DNA of 64,000 nucleotides from Nigrospora sphaerica (taxonomy: Eukaryota > Ascomycota > Sordariomycetes > Amphisphaeriales > Apiosporaceae): NCBI GenBank assembly GCA_018287875.1, contig JAGVVL010000013.1, positions 868,001 to 932,000 of the forward strand. The letters are read 5' to 3'. Below, piece by piece: positions 32,427-41,900 of the stretch. The first letter of the stretch is position 1; each line of letters starts with the position of its first letter. A program made the translations under genes and the position numbers. The notes below the pieces were generated by a model, which saw only the letters and a list, made by a program, of their open reading frames with translations, made no database searches and was not told the DNA's origin.

Positions 32427-32639
32427 TGTAAGGGAGGAGGCGTTGGAGAGGTGCATCTGCAGGCTGGTCACCTGACCTGCGGCACAGACCCACCGGCAGC
32501 CTACTAGCGAGGAGCGGGCGCACTGCTGGCGCCCGACCTGAACTTGGATTCTGCAAGAATCAGTCTTGCAGTGGAATTGAGCCTGCCCTTCGCTACCCTA
32601 TACCTGACGGTGCCATTGTGATTCCTTCGGATCCTTACA
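32427..32639 (+). repeat. Gypsy 3' LTR
   Basis: 213 bp, read as identical to 25349-25561, and followed by the duplication CTTGT. Confidence 0.95.
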
Positions 32640-33178
32640 CTTGTACCTATGTACCCATGTCGTAACACGGCGGTTTTCTACTTATTTCGGATATTCTGAC
32701 TAGTAAGCCCAGCTAAACAAGCCTTTTAATAGCAGGTAAGGAAATTCCGCTTATTAACTATTATTAAGTCCGTTAATTAAGTTAAAAACCTAAGCTTTTT
32801 CTGGTACGCCAATTCTAAAGCGCTAAAAACGGCTAAATCGAGAGGTTAAAGGATATAAGAGGTATAAGGGGGTAGAAAAAGAAGGTAAATATAATAAGAG
32901 AAGCACTGATATATAAAATCAGTTATTATATAGCTACTATAACCGTCTATAATAAGTAGGCGGTACTCGAAAGGGTCTTTAAAGGCAGTATTCAGGATAA
33001 AGACTTTCTTTAGCCACTCGAGCGCTGTTTAGTCTGTAATCTATCCGTTTTCGGTTACAGTAAACTGCTAGCCTTTAAATTGGCTTAAATCAACCGGGAA
33101 CCATTACTGTTAAACCGTCTTACTCTTAAAAATAACCAATGGGGGCAGGGCACGGCTTTAAGCGGAGATATATTTAAT

Positions 33179-33391
33179 TGTAAGGATCCAAAGGAACCAC
33201 AATGGCACCGTCAGGTATAGGGTAGCGAAGGGCAGGCTCAATTCCACTGCAAGACTGATTCTTGCAGAATCCAAGTTCAGGTCGGGCGCCAGCAGTGCGC
33301 CCGCTCCTCGCTAGTAGGCTGCCGGTGGGTCTGTACTGCAGGTCAGGTGACCAGCCTGCGGATGCACCTCTCCAGCGCCTCCTCCCTTACA
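33179..33391 (-). repeat. Solo LTR of the Gypsy family, inverted
   Basis: The 213-bp segment is the reverse complement of the Gypsy LTR with several differences, so it is older than the neighbouring full element. Flanks TTAAT (33174-33178) and TTAAC (33392-33396) form a 5-bp duplication with one C/T difference. It splits the pogo transposase relic. Confidence 0.88.
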
Positions 33392-34139
33392 TTAACGAAG
33401 GACGCCTAAGCACGAGAACTAGGCTGTTTCTTTCGTACGGAGCGTTTTTTTAAACCTCCAAGTACTAGACCGTTCGATCTAGCACCTTCTAAGAGTCCTG
33501 CTTTATCTATGTTGTGGTGGTTAGCCGGCTTTACCCTTTAGATCTCCGGTAGTTGAAGATATTGGAACTATAAGCTAATTACCTCGACTGAGGCGCTATT
33601 AATACGCTGCGAGTCGATAGACCGGCTCTTCTAGACCCGTATAGCTGGGTTCCTGTATAGGAAGGCCTGCAGCCACCTCTTTCCAAGTGGCTCGCTGTCG
33701 CCCTAAGCCCGAAGGATAAATTTAGTAAACTCCTTAACTTGGGCGTGTGAAGGCGGAAGCCTCAAGGCAGCTTAGGTCATAATTTAGGTCGTAAGTAACT
33801 CTTTCTAGACTAGTCTAAGTCTCTATTGGTTTACGAAGGCTTCGGGTTTAGGTTAGTGACCTTTAATTCGGCTCTATAGTGTTAACTTCGGTATACCGTA
33901 ATCTCGAGAGGTTTGCTTAATTTTACCCCCAGCTATAATAGCAGCTAAGGCTTGTCGAAGTTCTGCTTCCGAATACTGCTTCATTTTAAGGAAAAGAATA
34001 TAGAAACTAAGTTTCGGATAGATTCAAATAAGTTTACGGAAGTATATATAAAAAGAAGTCGAGGGGCTGGAAATTCGGTGGCTGGTTTTTGGGGGGCCGA
34101 AATGTGGGGGGGCCGAAATGGGGGTCCTCTAACTTAACT

Positions 34140-34899
34140 GGAGTAAATATATTAAGTGATGTGGGTGCCATATTTGTAATACTATGGTTTGTGTGAGCTT
34201 GAGTATATTAAAGAAAGGCAAGTTGTTCATTCCTGATGTGGGAGGACACTCTTTTATACACATTTCAAAGCATGGCTAGTGGGTGAGACTGAGAACTTCT
34301 AATAGAGTAGGGAGAGTAGGGAGAGTACCATGAAATTGTGAAGTGATGGAGGAGAGCTCCGTATATATGTGGATAGCTGAATCATTCAGTGGACAGAAAA
34401 GCTCTTCCAGTATCTTGACTCTGACTTAATTCGTAAGTCCCAAGATGTGATCTGAAGGTTTAGGCATCCCCACGGAAAGATGCGAGCCTAATTCGGACCC
34501 CTAGATTGACTTGATTGCTATACAGACCTTCCATCTCTGTAAAACGTTAATGTTTAGGCAGCGTGTTAGGTTTTGTTAGCGAACATGGATCGGTAGCTAT
34601 ATGGATATCAAAGCGGCCGCCGGCACGAGGAATCTTGTCAGAAGTATGGAATTTGAGTCAACAGGCGAAGTGCCTGTCCGGGCGAATATAGGACATCGTT
34701 TCAGGATCGGCACGTAAAAAATATCTAACTTGCAAGGCAGCAGAGCACACCGGAATGCTGGGTCAAGAGATGATTTCTTGATAATCCTACCAGGTATATC
34801 TCCACGGCTCGACAGTACATGTTACCGCAGAGGGTTGGCCTACAGCAGGTTTATATGTTCGAGGGGACGACGTAGCTGGGTGGCTGCCGCGTAAAGCTG
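34140..34899. other. No recognisable gene
   Basis: The AT-rich spacer between two pogo elements has no supported feature. Confidence 0.4.
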
Positions 34900-34901
34900 T
34901 A

Positions 34902-36828
34902 AGTTGGACCACCACTGCTCGGGCCACCCCCTTAATGGGCCACCTAAAAAGTATCACCAACCTCAACAACCCCAACACAGTCACTAATAAATAGCACGGT
35001 AACCAGCGCTCGTAAAAATGAATAGAATATACCATTCTACTCCTCTTTCAATTGCGCATCTTATAACATGTTGTCCGACCACGAAAAGAACCTGCGTGCA
35101 GCCGCTAGAGCCCACCGAAATGGCTTATCTGTGCAAGCCGCGGCCATCAGACATGAAGTATCCAGAACCACCCTACAGCGCCATATAGACGGCGGTGTTT
35201 CGCGCCGTGAGGCCTCTCAGAAGCGTCAGAACCTATCCCCAACCACTGAGCGCTTTTTAATGCGCTGGGTTAAGTTACAGACTAAGCTAGGCTATGCTCC
35301 TCCACACTCAAGGTTCCGTCTGTTCGCTATAAGGCAATCCCAAGCTTCAGGGGGCCCTCAGACCCTCGGAATATACTGGGTCCGGAGATTCCTGCGGAGA
35401 CATCCAGAGTTGAAGACTTTGCGAAGCGTACGGTATAACTGGAAACGTGCTAACGCTGCATGTTCCGTCAATATCGTTGAGTTCTTCGACCGGCTGGATG
35501 ACCCCCTTATGTCGGCTATCCCTCCTGCTCACACTTATAATGCCGACGAGATAGGGACGATGGTCGGTATCGGAGACGCTCCTTTAGTTATTGGACCTTT
35601 TGAGCTTAAGGAGGTCCTTATTAACGACCCCCTTAACAGAGATTGGGTGACTATTGTGGAGTGTGTGTCTGGCGATAGCCGAGCCCTCTTCCCCTTAGTT
35701 ATCTTTGGTGGCAAAAACGTTTAACAGCAGTAGTTTAACGACGAGATGTTTAACGACGACGACCTTAAGCAGTGGAAGTTCGGCTTTAACGGCTCCGGCT
35801 GGTCAAGCAACGAGATAGCGCTACGTTGGCTACGTGAGGTGTTTCTTCTGTAGACGAAGCCCTAGGATTCTCGACAGTGGCGCTATCTGATTATCGACGG
35901 CCACAACAGCTATATTAACGAGCCTTTCCTTTTAGAGTGCCTCCAATCGAAGGTCTGGTTGAATTTCCTTCCGGCACACTGCTCACAAATTCTCTAACCA
36001 CTTAACGTCGGCCCTTTCTCAGTGTTAAAGCGGCGGTTCCGGTCTATCCTACGTGCCACTTGCTATTCTATAATGGCCACAGTTGCCGGCAAACCAGAGT
36101 TCGTGGCAGCCTGGAAACGGGCTCGGAGTGAAGCCCTCACGAAGGAGAAAATCCTTCGGGGCTGGGAATCAACTAGCATCTATCTAAGAGACCGATCTAA
36201 GGCGCTTAACAGCAGGTTAGCTATACAGGCTGATACCATAACCGCAAACGCACCAGACCGGCCGAAAACACCAGACAAATCCCTCCAGGCTTCAGAAAAC
36301 TATCTCCAGACTCCCAAGAACAGCAAGGACCTAAGGGAATTGGAGACATCTATGTTGGCAGAGGATGGTCTACCGTAGACTGCCGGGGTCCGCCGCATGA
36401 GCCGTCAGGTCTAGAAGGCTCTTGACACTCTTAACGCCACTATCGTGGGACTGCAGTATAGCCAGGAGCAATTGAAGGCTGCATTAGAGAGACAGAGACC
36501 TCGAAAACAGCGCAGAGTTCTCCCTAGGGCCCAGCAAGCCTTCGTTGACATAGCAGACATCCAACAAGCTAAGGATCAGCTGCAGGACGAGGCTGAGTCT
36601 CAGCGCCCGCGGCGCTCTATGCGCCGCCAGCCAAATAGACGGTCGGAATTGCCCCAAATTGAACCAAACCAAGACGAGGAGATAGAGCATGTCGAGGAAG
36701 AGATACGCGTTCAGTTTTAGCTATAGAGGCCTCATGGTGGCTGCAAAACACCATAGTGAATAGAGTGGTGTTGATATTCTAGTGACGTGGCCCATACAGG
36801 GGGTGGCCCGTTCAGTGGGGTGCTAACT
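34902..36828 (+). mobile_element. pogo/Fot1-type transposon
   Basis: The 1927-bp element is flanked by TA (34900-34901 and 36829-36830). Imperfect inverted repeats of about 45 bp share GTAAGTT, CACTG, CGGGCCACCCCCT and ATGGGCCAC. It belongs to a different subfamily from the other copies, judged by repeat sequence. Confidence 0.88.
35068..36720 (+). pseudogene. pogo-type transposase pseudogene
   Basis: From ATG 35068 the frame encodes a helix-turn-helix (LSVQAAAIRHEVSRTTLQRH), a CENP-B-type DNA-binding domain (RFLMRWVKLQTKLGYAPPHS, YWVRRFLRRHPELKTLR), and the DDE catalytic domain with YNADEIGTMVGIG, LIIDGHNSYINE and PAHCSQIL-PLNVGPFSVLK. The third acidic residue is Asn, as in the 17774 copy. 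A basic and Gln-rich C-terminus follows, ending at 36720. The N-terminal 218 codons are open. Then come stops after GGKNV (35722 onward), in the LREVFLL region, at QILQ (TAA/TAG for Gln) and twice near 36376-36413. Most fit CAG/CAA to TAG/TAA. Dead copy with moderate RIP. Confidence 0.85.
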
Positions 36829-36834
36829 TACTAT

Positions 36835-37207
36835 AGCGGGATTGCGGCGTAATTCGAGCCTCGGGATACATGTCTCGAGAGTGGTGCAAGTGCAGGAGAA
36901 ACTCTTTTATTACACACCGCTGTCAATTATCCAATCTTTCGCATCCAATACCACCTGTTAAATAATTCCGCACATTTACCTTATAATGCCGGCAAAATCA
37001 GCTAATTCTCTTCCAATATATTTAGTAGCACAGCATGTCCACGGATTCAGTGCTTCGTCATACTATGCGAGCCACTTAAGATCAGAATACAAGCCGTCTG
37101 TTAGAGACTGATCAAATCATTTGATGTCCAATCTCCCCCTAGTTACGGGATAGCGAATATGCAATGTCTGGCTAGGGATATGTACCCGTGTTCCCGTGAC
37201 GTGTTAA
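36835..37207. other. No recognisable gene
   Basis: Short spacer between a pogo element and a Copia element; nothing seen. Confidence 0.4.
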
Positions 37208-37212
37208 CAATG

Positions 37213-37402
37213 TGTCGCACTTCAGGGGACGTGAGGAACGAGGTTCTGATTGTTCTATTAGGAAAAACAAAGGAAAACTATCTGAGGATCCAGACGTAGA
37301 TATAGTAGTTCCGTAGCCTGCCTGACAGGCTAGGCTCTTGAGCTTACATAAAGTCACGTGACCTGGTAGGCTTGTTAGTGACAATAGGCTCGTCTCGCGA
37401 CA
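37213..37402 (-). repeat. Copia 3' LTR (minus strand)
   Basis: 190 bp; on the minus strand it begins TGTCGCGAGACGAGCC and ends CCTGAAGTGCGACA. It pairs with 44499-44688 and with the solo copy at 12256-12445. Confidence 0.95.
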
Positions 37403-37851
37403 CACCCCCTCAGCCGAACCGATCCGCTCGGTGTGGCTGAAAATCGCTTAGTAAGGGTCCTGTGAAGCGATCCTTTTAAGTTTTCGCTTGCGGGCTGCGA
37501 TCATCCTTAAGATCGGACGATGAGTTGTTGTAAGTAACAGCCGCGTATTGAGATCAGACGATGAGTTGTTCTGATCAATAGCACGTCAGAACTCCTCGCA
37601 GCCGTAACTTATGCGAAATCACAACTCCTCTCTTTAAATGCAGCACGTCCGCATCTTGACTCCTTTCGTCGGTGAGAGCCGCTATGCTGCTTCACTGCAC
37701 GCGTTGCTTAGCGATATCTTAGTCGTCTAAACTCTCGCGCTGCTTCTAAGTGAGTCAGTGTCCCGTCACTCGCTGCCTAGGTGGATTCATCGCGAGTCTG
37801 GCAGCTTCGGTGAGCAACTTCGAATAGGGCGTGTCCTTAGAGGCTTAAGGG

Positions 37852-37857
37852 TATAAA
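37852..37857 (+). promoter_or_regulatory. TATA box of the antisense gene in the Copia element
   Basis: TATAAA lies 130 bp before the ATG at 37988. A long CT-rich stretch (CTTCTTCTTCCCC..., about 37875-37980), typical of fungal leaders, separates them. It faces opposite to Copia transcription, so the accessory gene seems to have its own promoter. Confidence 0.5.
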
Positions 37858-37987
37858 GGAAGCCCTCCCCCGGCTTCTTCTTCCCCTTATTATCATCATT
37901 GCGCTTCCCACTGTCTTCTGCACTTCTTCTCTCGCCTTTCAGGCCATCCATCTAGCTTCTTCTCGCTATTTTCCAGTATCATCAGCA

Positions 37988-38885
37988 ATGTCTGCTGGTT
38001 TGTTCGCACCTTGCCTGTTCTCTGGTGCTTATTTTGCTAACTTTTCGCTTCATAACGGTTGGCCAGGGCAGTGGCGGGCGTGCGCCTTTCTAGGGCAGCG
38101 GCAAGCCTAGCCGCGATCACAAGGATAGCGAGTCCGATATAGACCCCAAGGAGCTCAAGCGTGCCAGAGAGCTCATTAAGCACGCCAGGGCCAAGGATAA
38201 GGCTCGCAAGGCCGCCAGCTTGTCTCGCGTTAAGATGGCTATTCTGCGGCGCCAGAAAGGTGACTTGCGCTTCGCACCCTGTCTCCCCTGTTTGCGTGGT
38301 GCCGAGCGTCATTCTCGTGGCCATTGCCACGATACTCGCTTGCCAGGTGCCTTAAAGTGTTACGAGTGCACTTTAAATAACCATCAGTGCGAGGAGGTGC
38401 CCGAGTAGCTTACCCTAGCTGCTCGTTCCCTATTACGTGAGCTGAACCGCCTAGTCCAGAACGTTGTGAGTATCTTTTTGCTGCTGATTCTCCTACTGGC
38501 TGTTCTAATAGGCTTGAAGCCTCAGATTCGTCGCATAAGAGCAACCGTGAAGGGCTTGCGCGACCTGCATGGCCTTCCCGATGACCACACGCTTCTTGGA
38601 GGCAACGTGGGCTCTCTTAAGCCTTGCAGCGCTCCTGCGTCCGACAGCTCTTCGCCGCTCTCTTCCCCTCCGCCTTCTGAGTCTTCTCTAGTGCCCGAGA
38701 CGCCTACGCCTGGCCTTAGTGCGTATACCAAGCTGCCTAAGAGGCGTGGCGAGCGGAGAAAGTAGGACTTAAGCTCGAGCTCCAGTTCCTCCAGTGTTTC
38801 CGGCGACAATCCTGCAGAGCTTGGCCCTATTATGGAGCTAAGGGAGCGCGCTCCTCGCGTGCAGTACCACATAAAGGAGGCTTAG
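37988..38885 (+). pseudogene. Antisense spliced cysteine-motif gene within Copia element
   Basis: The gene lies between pol and the 3' LTR, on the strand opposite to Copia. After ATG 37988 an intron with the perfect branch site TGCTAAC is likely (about 38025-38064), though its exact join is unresolved. The next exon carries a basic, charged region (PKELKRARELIKHARAKDKA) and a six-cysteine segment, C-x2-C-x11-C-x10-C-x2-C-x6-C (38270-38397), followed by EEVPE-stop-LTLAARSLLREL. A second intron fits 38466-38525 (GTGAGT, CTAAT branch, CTCAG acceptor, phase 0). The last exon reads RIRATVKGLRDLHGLPDD, then a long Ser/Pro-rich region and KLPKRRGERRK, and ends with TAG near 38885. In-frame TAGs stand where Trp is plausible (38406-38408, 38763-38765), as RIP would give. 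No known family is recognised; possible zinc-binding, nucleic-acid-associated protein (inference). Confidence 0.65.
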
Positions 38886-38984
38886 AGGAAGGGAAAGTAG
38901 GGTCGGTGTGTTTATAGATATTAAAGCCCTGCTCTTAATAGCAGGTAGTATCTTATCTACGATGCTTTAAGATTCTTCAATCTA

Positions 38985-41900
38985 TATACATTGTTTTCCA
39001 TTCTCTACTTCCTTAATCGCTTGTCGGATGTCCTGAAGGTTGAGAGTCGCTCTAAATTGCTTAAATTTCGCCCGTGGTAGATTCTTTATTAGTCCGTTAG
39101 CTGGCATGTCCTTTATAGCGAGATAGATCAATTGAAATGAGCCCCTGGAGTATTCTTAGCGGAGCCAGAGGTTGTGTATATCAACATGCCTTAGCTTTGT
39201 AGATACCCTCTCTTAATTGCCGATAACAAGGCGTAGCGTTTGCTGGTTATCGCAGGAGATACTAAAAGGCGCGTCTAAGACGAGTTGGATGTCTCTAAAT
39301 AGCCTCTAAAGTGCTATAGTCTCCTTAGCTGTCTCGCTGAGCGCTAAAAGCTCTGCCTCCATAGTGGAAGTGGTAACTGTCGCTTATCGGCTGGCCTTCT
39401 AAGCTACTGGTCCTCCGAATAGCTGGATAAGGTATCCTTGGGAAGAACGACGCGTCTCCGGATTGTCTGCAAATAAAGCATCCGTTAAGATAACTAGCGC
39501 CTATGGGATAGACTGCACTGGTTTCTTCATTCCGTAGCGTATCGACACGTATCGAGTGCTAAACGCGTACTGTATACACCAGTCAGCTGCCTCGAGATAC
39601 TGTTAACTTGGATTCGTGAGGAAGCGAGATAGCTGTGAGCAGGCGAAGGAAAGGTCCGGCCTGATTATAATAGCGCTATAGAGGATACTCCCAACGCGTT
39701 CCTAGTAAGCTTTAACTCGGTGAGCTGGAGCAGTGTCTTAATAAACTTCTAAGGCTGTGGATAGGAGTGGCGTTGCTGGTGACTTGTCGTCCTGGAGGTT
39801 AAAACGTCTCGCTATCTTCTTAAGATAGCTATCATACGAGAGCCAAAGTAATCCCTCGTTTCTCTTATAAGTGACCCTGACCCCCAAGTAGTAGCCCATA
39901 GATCCTTGGTCTTTTAGCTTATAAATCCCCTTGAGGGCTTCGATTAAGGCGAGTGCCTCCTCTTTAGCTTATGGGCTATAACAGACTAGGAAATCGTCTA
40001 TATAGAACATAACGAAGATCGTGCGTTTCTCGTTATAGAACAGGCAGGGTTCCTTAGGTGTGCTGACAAGCCTAAGTCTTCGAAGTGAGCTCGAGAAGTC
40101 TCGGAACTATAGTTGAGGTGATTCCTTAAGTCTATAGAGTGCTCTGTTCAGCTTAAGACAGTATCCTGGCCTTTTATAGCCTGGTGGATATTCCATAAAG
40201 ATTAGTTCGGAGTTTTCTGCGAAAAGTGCGTTCAAGAATGCGTTAATAACGTCGAACTGTCTGACTTCCTAGTCGAAGTAGGCTGCTAAGGCTATGATAA
40301 TCCTAAAGGACTTCGAGGCTAACGTAGTAACGTACGTGCTAGCTAATAAAGTGACAATCTGCTTATCTCCTCGCACGCAGATCCTTGCTTTATAGCGAAG
40401 GTGCTTATTATTCTTATCGAATTTATCGGTGAAAACCTATTTTAAGGGCAGCTTGAAGAGTGAGGGAGCGTCTAAAACCTCCTCCCAGGCTTTCATAGCC
40501 ACTGCTTTATCGATCTCGAGCTTAGTAGCTTATCTGAACTGCTCTCCTTTAGGGTGAGTAGCTAATTCACGCTAAGACTTAGGTGGAGGTGCGAAGCCCT
40601 GCGGTCCGTTTGGTTCGTCTAGCTCCTTAAGTGCTCTTTAAGACTGTGTTAACGCGAATATTCACGTATGAATGGTTCTTAGGAGGTCCTCATCTTGGTT
40701 TATGGCCTCCTTAGTAAGACAGGTGCTTAAGAGAGCATCGAGATGATCAGTCTCTTGTTGGGTTATCTCCTTGAGCCCGAATAGCAGCGAAAGGAACGAC
40801 TGCTGATCCGTTTCCTGTTCTCTCTAGAGTCTCGAGCTCCTTCTCGCCAGTTGCGTCGGCTGTGAGGCTCGGGATCTCCTACCCTTAGTTGCTCTGCGGC
40901 TCTTAGGCGGTCTCTGGTCTGTCTCTTTGTTAAGAGGCCGAACAATAATTTCGTCATGGATCTCTTCTTGTAGATCCGTCTTTAAAGTCTGACCTTGCAG
41001 TCTCTGAGGAGTTATCCTCTGGTCTGGAGACTGACTATGCAGTCTCTAAGGAGCTATGCTCCGGTCTGGTGTCCCAATTAAGCTTGTCGGCCTGCGCGCC
41101 GAGATGCCTGCTGGTTCTGACACTTCGGGTGAGCCTAAGAGTGGCCGCTCTACTGCTCGTCCCGCGTTTTCTAACCCTGACTCTCTAGCAGTTGCAACTG
41201 GCTGGTGATCACTGGATCTATACCGTGGTTCGCTTGTGAGGTGTTCCGTAGGGTAAAGTATGCTGTTTTCGCCCTCTGGCTCACTTAACTAGCGACTAGG
41301 TGTAAGAAGTCCTATCTGTACATCCGATATCCTAGGCTTATGAATTCCTTAGATGTTTTCAGGTGCGTATCTCACCCCCGAGTTCTTATCGACTGGTCCC
41401 TTAGGTGTGTCCGGCACCCCCGAGTCCACGAGATGAGCCTCTCGAGTGGAGTCGGGATGTGTTTCAGGACTTATAGCGTCGTCTAGCTCCTTAAGAGCTT
41501 CCTAGAGCGGCATCGACTCGTTTGTAAAGCCTGCTTCGCTCAATGGGATCTCTAAGGGCTGAACTTCCAGATATTCTATCGCCTCTGGCTTAAGACGTTA
41601 CGAGTCTCAGCTAGAATAGAACTGCGTCTCGTTAAAGGTAACGTCTCGCGTTGGAATAACTCTGCTATACTTAGGCAACCAGATCCTGTAGATATTCCTA
41701 GCGGCGTAACTTACTAGATAACCGATCTAAACCCTTGGTTAAACTTTGAACGCTCGTCGGTCCAGCCTAGCCGCTCGTCTCTAGTGTAACGTATACGCTT
41801 TACAGCCGAACACGTATATCCCAGACTAGTCTGGCCGCAGGTTTATATGGATGTCACGCACTTAAGCTGGGCTATACTGCTCCTTATTCTGTAAAAACCA

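Larger units (their letters stand above)
25349..32639 (+). mobile_element. Ty3/Gypsy chromodomain retrotransposon with identical LTRs
   Basis: This 7291-bp element has two 213-bp LTRs that I read as identical, a perfect target duplication CTTGT (25344-25348 and 32640-32644), a gag gene, a pol region with protease, reverse transcriptase, RNase H, integrase and C-terminal chromodomain, a polypurine tract at 32411-32420, and an extra antisense gene between pol and the 3' LTR. Identical LTRs mean a recent insertion, and no RIP pattern is evident in gag-pol. Yet pol has a deletion and several frameshifts, so this copy cannot make a complete polyprotein. Confidence 0.95.
25166..32667 (+). repeat. 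Solo LTR (about 206 bp) split by the Gypsy element
   Basis: The left part (25166-25348, starting TGTCACGGTTCAAGG) and right part (32640-32667, ending GTCGTAACA) together form one LTR-like unit with TG...CA ends. It is flanked by the perfect duplication CGGCG (25161-25165 and 32668-32672). The Gypsy element at 25349-32639 entered it, duplicating CTTGT. The order of insertion pogo, then this LTR, then Gypsy is therefore readable. Confidence 0.75.
24257..34134 (-). mobile_element. pogo/Fot1-type transposon carrying nested LTR insertions
   Basis: Inverted repeats (AGTTAGAGGACCCCCATTTC... at 24257 and its complement ending at 34134) flanked by TA enclose a minus-strand transposase relic. The repeats each contain two copies of CATTTCGGCCCCCC. 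Transposase pieces on the minus strand are: helix-turn-helix QALAAIIAGGKIKQTSRDYG near 33960, a CENP-B-like region near 33600-33800, the DDE end TSYIL-PLDLAVFSALKLAY near 32800, and the coiled C-terminus RQIQALEARIETI with KFANIEDIHRAQLAVGE near 24430-24560. The pieces are separated by four insertions, each with its own duplication. Removing them leaves about 1.86 kb, the size of the other pogo copies in this window. Stops at Gln/Trp positions show RIP. Confidence 0.85.
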
